A DNA stretch of 64,000 nt, from positions 23,510,449 to 23,574,448 of the forward strand of contig NC_135718.1 of NCBI RefSeq assembly GCF_964656455.1, written 5' to 3'. The stretch is from Halichoerus grypus. Lineage: Eukaryota; Chordata; Mammalia; Carnivora; Phocidae. Both the position numbers and the translations under genes were made by a program. The notes under the pieces are model-generated. The model was not told the DNA's origin. It made no database searches and saw only the letters and a program-made list of their open reading frames with translations. Of the stretch, positions 57,685 through 64,000 are shown piece by piece. Numbering within the stretch: the first letter of the stretch is position 1; the number at the start of each line of letters is the position of its first letter.

Positions 57685-59179
57685 TGGAATCCCTAAAGAT
57701 TGTCTTCCAGCATCTCTCTTTGCATTTCCAGGGTCAAGGAACTTAACTACTTCTCAGGTCACCAGGCACTACTAGTGGGCAAATCTAACTTTTTTTTTCT
57801 GTATGCTGAGCTCAAATATGCCTCATTAAAACTGCTGAGCTTTGGCCCTGGTTCTGCCCTATGCATAACAGAATTTGGGAGGATAATTAAATAAATGATT
57901 TGGCTTAGGTATAAAGTAATAAATTGGGGTTAAGATAAAGGATGGTGGGCACTTGGGTGAACTGAAATATGCATTTGCCTTTGAAAAGAGCTACCAGAAC
58001 CAGTAATTATTGTGGAAAATTGTGGTTCAGTGTCATCAGATCTTCCAATCCTTCCAAAAGACCAGGAGATTAGATCCTTATGTAAAAACTCCTAGTTTTT
58101 AAATAATGACAGTGACTCCAAATTTGAGACATTATGTAGGGTAACACTCCGAGCCAAATAAAATGAAATGGGTCTATTGGCTTTAACCAATGCCCTTTGC
58201 CCTAAATGCTCTACTTTTTTTATACAATGACTTTCACATTTTGGGAGAGAAAGCTCTTAGACTCTAACTTCTTTTTTTCCAAGCTAAATTTCTCTCTATT
58301 TCTTTAGATTATTCCTCTGTAATCTAATTTCTAGAACCCTCATTTTCACCGTGGTCCTTTTCAGTCCCTTTCCTGTTGACCAAAGTTTCTCAAAATGAAC
58401 ACGGGGACATTGAGTATTAGCAAGGGAATTGACATGTAACCTTCCCAACAGTGCATTAGACTTGACACCCATCTTGAAAGAATGTCTATTAAGTTGGCAC
58501 TTCTCCCTTCTCCGAGTGGACATTTATAAGAATACACATACAGTTACACACACATTCATACATGCACACATACATAATGTGAGGCACACACACACTTCAC
58601 AATTTCCAGTGAGATTATATCTTATAAGAATGACCTTAATTGTAATCTATTGAATTCATATTATCACTGATTATGTCATCTTCTGTTTGTACCTAACAAA
58701 CCATCCATAACTTTAACAAGCATATCTCTATGTCTTTATTAAAGGCACGGTTAAAAGTTGACTATGCCAAATGCAAGGATAGAGGCTGGAGGCATAATAT
58801 TAGTGACTTACTTACTCGCTGTTATTGAGCTATTAATCAGACACTTTCAAGGTGTTATAATTCGACCACATAACATAGGCCTAACTTGCCCAGCTCTTCT
58901 TTGAGGATACCATGTTTTGCTGAAGTCTGAATACTCGTAATTTTTCTAGTGCTCTGATCAGTGTCTGCATCTTCAAAAGAAAACACAACTGCTCCCAGGA
59001 CTATCCATCTCCTCTACCCATGGTCCTGCAGAGTCACATGCCACCATGGAGAAGCCCAGCCCAGGCTGTTTTCCAGCAGAACCTCATGCAAGAAGAAACA
59101 CAATGTTTCCAAATGGCTTCAGTGGAATACATTGTGACGAACAAAGTCCCAGCAGTATCTCCACACTGGCCTTTCTGTC
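57685..59179. other. No gene; CA-rich tract
   Basis: No interspersed repeat recognised. Impure CA tract at 58533-58592. Confidence 0.5.
58533..58592. repeat. Impure (CA)n/CATA tract
   Basis: acacatacagttacacacac, cattcatacatgcacacata, then gaggcacacacacac. Confidence 0.8.
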
Positions 59180-59312
59180 CCATAAGTAGATCAAGGACAC
59201 TCACTCTAAGAAAGCTGCAGTGGATATTTCCTTTGACTTCCATGGGTAGCTTCTTCTCTGCATTCTGGTCTCGGCTCGAATGTCACCTCCTCAAGAGACT
59301 GTTCCTATTATC
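59180..59312 (+). mobile_element. LINE-2 fragment
   Basis: 'ctgcattctggtctcggctc' and 'gaatgtcacctcctcaagag' match the L2 phrase 'aggtctcggcttaaatgtcacctcctca'. Confidence 0.6.
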
Positions 59313-59524
59313 CCATCTCTGCCTCTTACAAGTCATGGGATCTTAGAAAGCTACCCAACGTCTCTGGGCTTCTGTTTCCTCCTCTGTAAGAGAAGGGCAA
59401 AAACACCACCTGCTTCACTGGACTTTTGTGGGGTTTAAATGATTTAATAAATGTAATTCCCTCAAAACAGTATCTTTGCATTTTGAACTCTATTACTATC
59501 ATTATTGTTATTGTTATTTAAACG
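59313..59524 (+). mobile_element. MIR SINE
   Basis: 'tcttagaaagctacccaacg', 'ctctgggcttctgtttcctc', 'ctctgtaagagaagggcaaa', 'gggtttaaatgatttaataa' and 'tatcattattgttattgtta' cover the MIR 3' two-thirds. Confidence 0.85.
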
Positions 59525-61370
59525 CTTGCTGCCTTTCCTTACAGTCATTCTAACACATTTACCGATTTCCGTGTCTTCAAAGTATTACCCTGGTCACTGT
59601 TCACTTGGTAGTTTTCAGTAACCTTCAATCTGACAAGTAAATGCCATAAAAACACCCTTCCTGTCTCTGCATGAGTGCATCTCAGTTGGCTGGAATGGCG
59701 TCTGGCACAGAGTCATTACTGGACACTATCCACTGAGTGAAGGAATGCCCACACAAAGGGATGAAAGGCAGTCTCCTCCAGAGTAGCCCCGGATCTCTCT
59801 TCCCTGGCGTAGGGAAACACCAAATACATTTCTAACTTTTTGTATTTGGGAAGCTTCTGGCCATTCTAGACTTTATGGAATCTCAGAGATGTATGTTACT
59901 AAATTTAGCCTCAGCACTCTTCATAATATTCATATCAGATCGTAAGAGAGAGAAGGTACCAGAGTTACATTCATAACTGAGGGCCATCAATCTAATTAAC
60001 AGAGAAAAATCCAGAGAGTAGGACTTAGTGTATTGTAAAGCAATTCAATAGCCCCCAAAAGGAAACATGGAACGCCATTGTACTAACATAAACAGTGGGC
60101 TATTTGAAGCCAGTGTGTCTGAAGAAAATCATCTAATGCTTGATTCACACACAAAAGGAAAGTAGGAAAAGGCTTTAAAGTATTCTAAAATTGTGTTATT
60201 TTATAAAATGGAGTGTTATGCAAATCTTAATAAAAGAATGTTAGATTCTTATGTATGTCTCCAGAAATATCCATTGGCATTTTTGAATAGGATATTCAGA
60301 ATAGTTAATAAAATATATGGCATATTTGTGTAATGAAAATTACTAAAACATTAATATTTATTTTCTCCATTTGTCTGCATGCATGTATATTGCTTGTGTA
60401 AATAAATAGAAAAGGTCTTGAGGGTTACACAAAAAGTTACAGTGGGGGTTATCTTTAGGGAGGAGCAGAGGAAATCAGAATTGCTTGAGGTGGTCTAAGT
60501 GGTCTCTAGTCTTATTTGTAATGTTAAGATGAAAATATATGACAAATATATCCATGCCTTGTTTGATTGATAAATTTGATTTAAAAAGTAAAAACACACA
60601 TTTTCCGCATGTGGGGAAATTGCCCTCAAATACTGTTTGTGTATTAGACTTCTGTATGGTTAATACAACTGTGATACTTATCAATACTACTTAAATGAAG
60701 ATAGTTTGGCACATATTATCCTGAATAAACTCATGCTGTATTGAAATGAGTGTGACTTACTTTTTCAAGGGCATATAAACATCTGTTTCTAAGTTATAAA
60801 ATCTGCCAGTAGGCTGTTAGCACATTGAATGATGAGTATTTCTTCCCTATAGTCTATTTTTCTGCTCTTTCAAAAATGAACATCTTTTTGTTTTTCTACT
60901 GTCAGTTTGGGGGCTTCTCTCCCAGTCTCTAAAACCTCTCAAAGCTCATTCATGGTTTTGACATGAGCACTTCCATTAATTTTTCTCCAGAGCCTTGAGC
61001 CTTGAATTAACTTTGTCTGGGTCTAAAGACATAAGTTCATTTGACTATGGCTGAAAAACAATGATTTCCTCTTATACCTTGGACTTATTTATTTATGTAT
61101 TTAAGTAACGAGAAGCAATGCTTGTTCTATCTTTTCTAGATGGGACAAAAATATTTGGGGAAGACTGAAAAAAATAGGAACTATAGGTTTGTCTCTTCTC
61201 TGTTACGTGGCAAACACAGTTGCCTGACTTGTTGCAAAAGCCTCAGTTAATTTAGTCCTTCGGGCAACCCAGTTCTCTCTCAGATCTATACCTCTTTTTA
61301 GGTTTGGCCTTTTCTTCTATCTCATGTAGTTCCCATGTTTTTATTTTTATTTTTTTTAATCTTTTTAAAA
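59525..61370. other. No gene or repeat recognised
   Basis: AT-rich sequence. Frames below 70 codons only. Confidence 0.5.
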
Positions 61371-61582
61371 ATTTTTTAGAAAAGATTTTATTTATTTTAG
61401 AGAGAGAGAATATGAGCATGAGTGGGGGGAGGGGCACAGGGAGAGGGAGAGAGAGGATCTTAAGCAGACTTCATGCTGGGTGTGGAGCCTGATGCGGGGA
61501 CTCAGTTTCACGACCCCGAGATCATGGCCTGAGCTGAAATCAAACATCGGCCAATTAATGGACTGAGTCACCCAGGCGCCCC
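61371..61582 (-). mobile_element. Carnivore SINE, minus strand, older
   Basis: aaagattttatttattttag, GA-rich body, 'gagcctgatgcggggactca' and gtcacccaggcgcccc. TSD unclear. Confidence 0.92.
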
Positions 61583-62467
61583 TCTTCTGTTTTTAAATGG
61601 AGCTCACTGAGAGCGCCCTAAGATGCCACATTGGTTTCCTTAGCTGACTTTCCCTTTCCTTGCTCATCTACTGGTGATGGCTTGTGTGGTCGGATTTTCA
61701 GTTTTTCAACTTCTATCCCTTTTGAGCCACATTCTTTCAGAGCCACTCATTACAAAACCCTTCCTTTTTTTTCTGTAAATGTTTGAACTCTGGTCTACAT
61801 TCCTTCCTTGCTATTATAAAATCCTCCTCCATGTGGTCACTTTCTCCCAGGGTCCTCCTGCCCTCCAGAGCACCAGTGTCTTCTCCTTTGTTGGCCGGAA
61901 TTCTATCCAGAGGGGCACTGACGCTCACTGCTTCTTCCACCACTGACCTTGTCAGATGCTCAGCTCTGCGTCCAAAGAGACTTCCAGCTGGTGTCTGGAT
62001 AATACCGGCACCACAGGATTTGGCAATGTTCGGGGTTCGGTTTTGTTTTGTTTTGTTTTTTTGGCCAGAAGCTCCCTTAGTAATCATCATCAGTGGTTTC
62101 ATTCATCTCTCTACATTAAACCTCATCCAAACATCACACTATGTGTGGGGCCTGAGAATCCTGATGGCTACCTGTAAAGATTTTCCCTCCAACTGGAAAG
62201 CAAATGGGATTTTAAAAAGCTGGCTGTTTCTGTTCTTCCTAAGAAGAAGGATTTTTGTGTCTCTCCCAAGAGATAAGCTGCAATGTGGAAGAAAAACATG
62301 CAAAGCCTGAAAATTCCCTGTTAAGTGTCTCTTTTGCTTAGAAAGTATTTTTGCTATTTTCTCTATTTTTATTAAAAAATAAGGAAAATAAGGAAAAACA
62401 GCTGTAACAGAGACTGAGGTGTGTTCACTCTTCCTGTTATTTCCTTTTTAGTATTTAAAATTTTTTC
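61583..62467. other. No established gene; longest open frames of the window
   Basis: A 175-codon plus frame (61783-62310) and a 121-codon minus frame (61737-62102) overlap here. Neither shows a domain I recognise. The minus one is hydrophilic and charged near its end. Without homology evidence I leave both uncalled. Confidence 0.4.
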
Positions 62468-62533
62468 CCAGCTTTGTTGAGATATAATTGACATATAACA
62501 TTGTATAAGGTTAAGGTGTACAACATGTTGATT
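62468..62533 (-). mobile_element. L1M 3' UTR, first part, split by SINE
   Basis: 'ccagctttgttgagatataa', 'ttgacatataacattgtata' form the antisense L1M 3' end, continuing at 62735. Confidence 0.85.
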
Positions 62534-62734
62534 TTTTTTAACGATTTTATTTATTTATTTGAGAGGAAGAGAGAGCACCAGAGAGAGAGCAAGCATGAGT
62601 GGGGGGCACAGGAAGAGGGGGAAGCGGGCTCCCCACTGAGCAGGGAACCAGATGCAGGGCTCCATCCCAGGACCCTGGGATCATGACCTGAGCTGAAGGC
62701 AGACGCTTAATGGACTGAGCCACCCAGGCGCCCC
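62534..62734 (-). mobile_element. Carnivore SINE inserted in L1M
   Basis: T-run, cgattttatttatttatttg, body, 'gacctgagctgaaggcagac' and gccacccaggcgcccc. The TSD caacatgttgatt (62521-62533) against caacgtgttgact (62735-62747) has two mismatches. Confidence 0.95.
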
Positions 62735-62812
62735 CAACGTGTTGACTTGATATACTTATATATTGCAAAATGATAACCACCACCATGTTAGCTATCCCCA
62801 TTTCCTCTTGCT
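62735..62812 (-). mobile_element. L1M 3' UTR, second part
   Basis: 'gacttgatatacttatatat' and 'tgcaaaatgataaccaccac' resume the element at 62468-62533. Confidence 0.8.
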
Positions 62813-63434
62813 TCTAAGTGCATGGCTAGATCACATTTTCCAGGTGCCCTAGCAGTTAGGAGGGGTTGTACAACTGGATTCTGGCCAATGGGGTGTAAGC
62901 AATGTGACCTGCATGATTTCAGGGTCTTGCTCCTATGAAACCTCCCACTTGGCCTTCAGCGCTCTCCTTTCTGTGGGCTTTGTCTGAATTCAGAGGATCA
63001 TGTGGCTAGATCTCAGAGATGATGGTGGGGCAAAATGGGACCTGCCTCCCTGCAAGATGTCTGGAGCAGAGTACTTACTCCGCCAGCTAACCCACTTCAC
63101 TCCGGCACCTGCCTTCATAGTCCATGCAGACTGTACTTAGTGACTTTAAGCTATTAAATCCAGGTTGACCTTTTTAATCCGTGTGTTCTTGCTCTCTCTG
63201 TTGCATTTGTTCCCATTGACCACACCTTGCTTCATCAAGTTCTCCCCATCCTTGTATTTCCCTGCATTACCTTTTGTAGTTCTCATCTTGCCTCTCTAAA
63301 AGTTCTCTCCCTTCATTTTTCAGTGTGGATATTCATGAAGTTCCATCACCACCTACTTAGCACTCAGCACACTCTTCCCAGTATTTAATTCCATTTCTAT
63401 CTTTCTCACTAACAATAACCCATTTCAAAATCTG
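62813..63434. other. Unassigned old repeat-like block; no gene
   Basis: Segment 62820-63185 ('tggattctggccaatggggt', 'ggagcagagtacttactccg', 'gctattaaatccagg') resembles an ancient LTR-like repeat, unnamed. The remainder has no landmarks. Confidence 0.4.
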
Positions 63435-63624
63435 GGGGCACCTGGGTGGCCCAGTTGGTTAAGTGACCGACTCTTGGTTTCAGCTCAGGTCAGGATCTCA
63501 GGGTTGTGAGATTGAGCCCCGCATCGGGCTCTGTGGCCCAGCAGGGAGTCTGCTCAAGATTCTCTCTATCCCTCTTCCCCTCCCCCACCTCTAAAATAAA
63601 TAAATAAATCTTTTTTTTAAAAAT
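63435..63624 (+). mobile_element. Carnivore SINE, older variant
   Basis: ggggcacctgggtggcccag, 'gactcttggtttcagctcag', 'gattgagccccgcatcgggc', AATAAATAAATAAATCTTTT. TSD not evident. A complement frame of 76 codons (63490-63720) is a shadow. Confidence 0.93.
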
Positions 63625-63779
63625 GTGACCCCAGCTTCTCTCCACTTTATGTTTTTCCACAGCATGCTCTGCCTCCACCCTCTGTATTGGCACGAGTGCT
63701 CTACCTACCCTTCTGCTCATGTGCTACATTAACACATGCTTCTCTCCTCACAGACTGGTTTCTCTGTCTTTGATTATCA

Positions 63780-64000
63780 ATCTCCAGTTTTCCTCTCAAG
63801 GGAGTCAATCATCACTACTTCTCTGAAACCTTTCCTGTTCTTTCTGGGGCAGAACTGTGTGCATTCTCCTTTAGGATCTCATTGTAACTTCCACTTATCT
63901 CCGTTATTAACATGTACCACAAATACTTTTCATGTTTATGTAGCCACCAAGGTTATAGATTCTTCAAAGGCAGGTTTCATGTCTTATTTATTTTTCTGTA
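63780..64000 (+). mobile_element. LINE-2 3' end, cut by window end
   Basis: 'ctctgaaacctttcctgttc', 'tctcattgtaacttccactt', 'gttatagattcttcaaaggc' and 'aggtttcatgtcttatttat' follow the L2 3' end. Confidence 0.75.

Noticed and set aside
1..64000. CRISPR arrays, bacterial operons, riboswitches, phage or plasmid features
   Set aside because: The SINE/LINE/LTR content shows vertebrate nuclear DNA; no direct-repeat/spacer arrays or bacterial gene structure exist. Tandem repeats seen are microsatellites.
1..64000. Functional tRNA genes
   Set aside because: The tRNA-like A/B box heads all belong to SINEs with CT-rich bodies and A-tails; none has a closed acceptor stem as a stand-alone tRNA.

Overview
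This window looks like ordinary non-coding carnivoran nuclear DNA, either intergenic or inside a large intron. I could not establish any protein-coding gene, RNA gene or CpG island. The lineage call rests on the repeats. There are 23 tRNA-derived SINEs of the carnivore 'GGGGCGCCTGGGTGGCTCAG' type, with heads such as GTCGTTAAGCGTCTGCC, a CT-rich body, an AATAAATAAAATCTTT end and a poly-A tail. There are also two LINE-1 3' ends of the carnivore type. The SINE head is not the dog-type one, and I read it as an arctoid carnivoran (seal, bear or mustelid group). The exact species cannot be read from the sequence.

Layout: 0-15 kb is SINE-rich, with three fossil MIR pieces (3.5-4.1 kb), one well-formed solo LTR on the minus strand (5.0-5.5 kb) and an L1 ORF2-derived fragment between two SINEs in opposite orientation (11.1-12.0 kb). 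From 15.0 to 32.9 kb there is not one carnivore SINE; only old mammalian repeats are present (MIR, L2, L1M fragments, MLT1-like LTRs). Inside this stretch, at 29.2-30.6 kb, an MLT1-type LTR is split by a 0.9-kb element with long imperfect terminal inverted repeats. The inner part of that element still encodes a decayed but recognisable piece of a Mutator-like (MULE) transposase. From 32.9 to 34.3 kb three SINEs are clustered, two of them close to consensus and all with perfect target-site duplications. The stretch from 35.9 to 40.7 kb holds no repeat I recognise. At 40.7-41.2 kb two L1 3' ends lie head to tail. From 43 to 50 kb come a long L2, L1M pieces and more SINEs. From 52.9 to 64 kb come L2, a MER5-like element interrupted by a SINE whose tail has become a compound microsatellite, a long ancient LTR, MIR, and a SINE nested in an L1M 3' end.

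No operon or pathway is present to describe. The readable biology is a stratified record of insertions: MIR/L2 first, then L1M/MLT1/MER5, then the MULE-like element inside an MLT1, then carnivore SINEs and L1. The items most worth a second look are the MULE-like element, a 16-bp duplication shared by two SINE copies (a possible subfamily marker), the tandem L1 3' ends, three close inverted SINE pairs, and one small open reading frame on the minus strand that looks like a signal-peptide exon ending at a splice donor. Repeat family names come from memory of consensus sequences; no database search was run.
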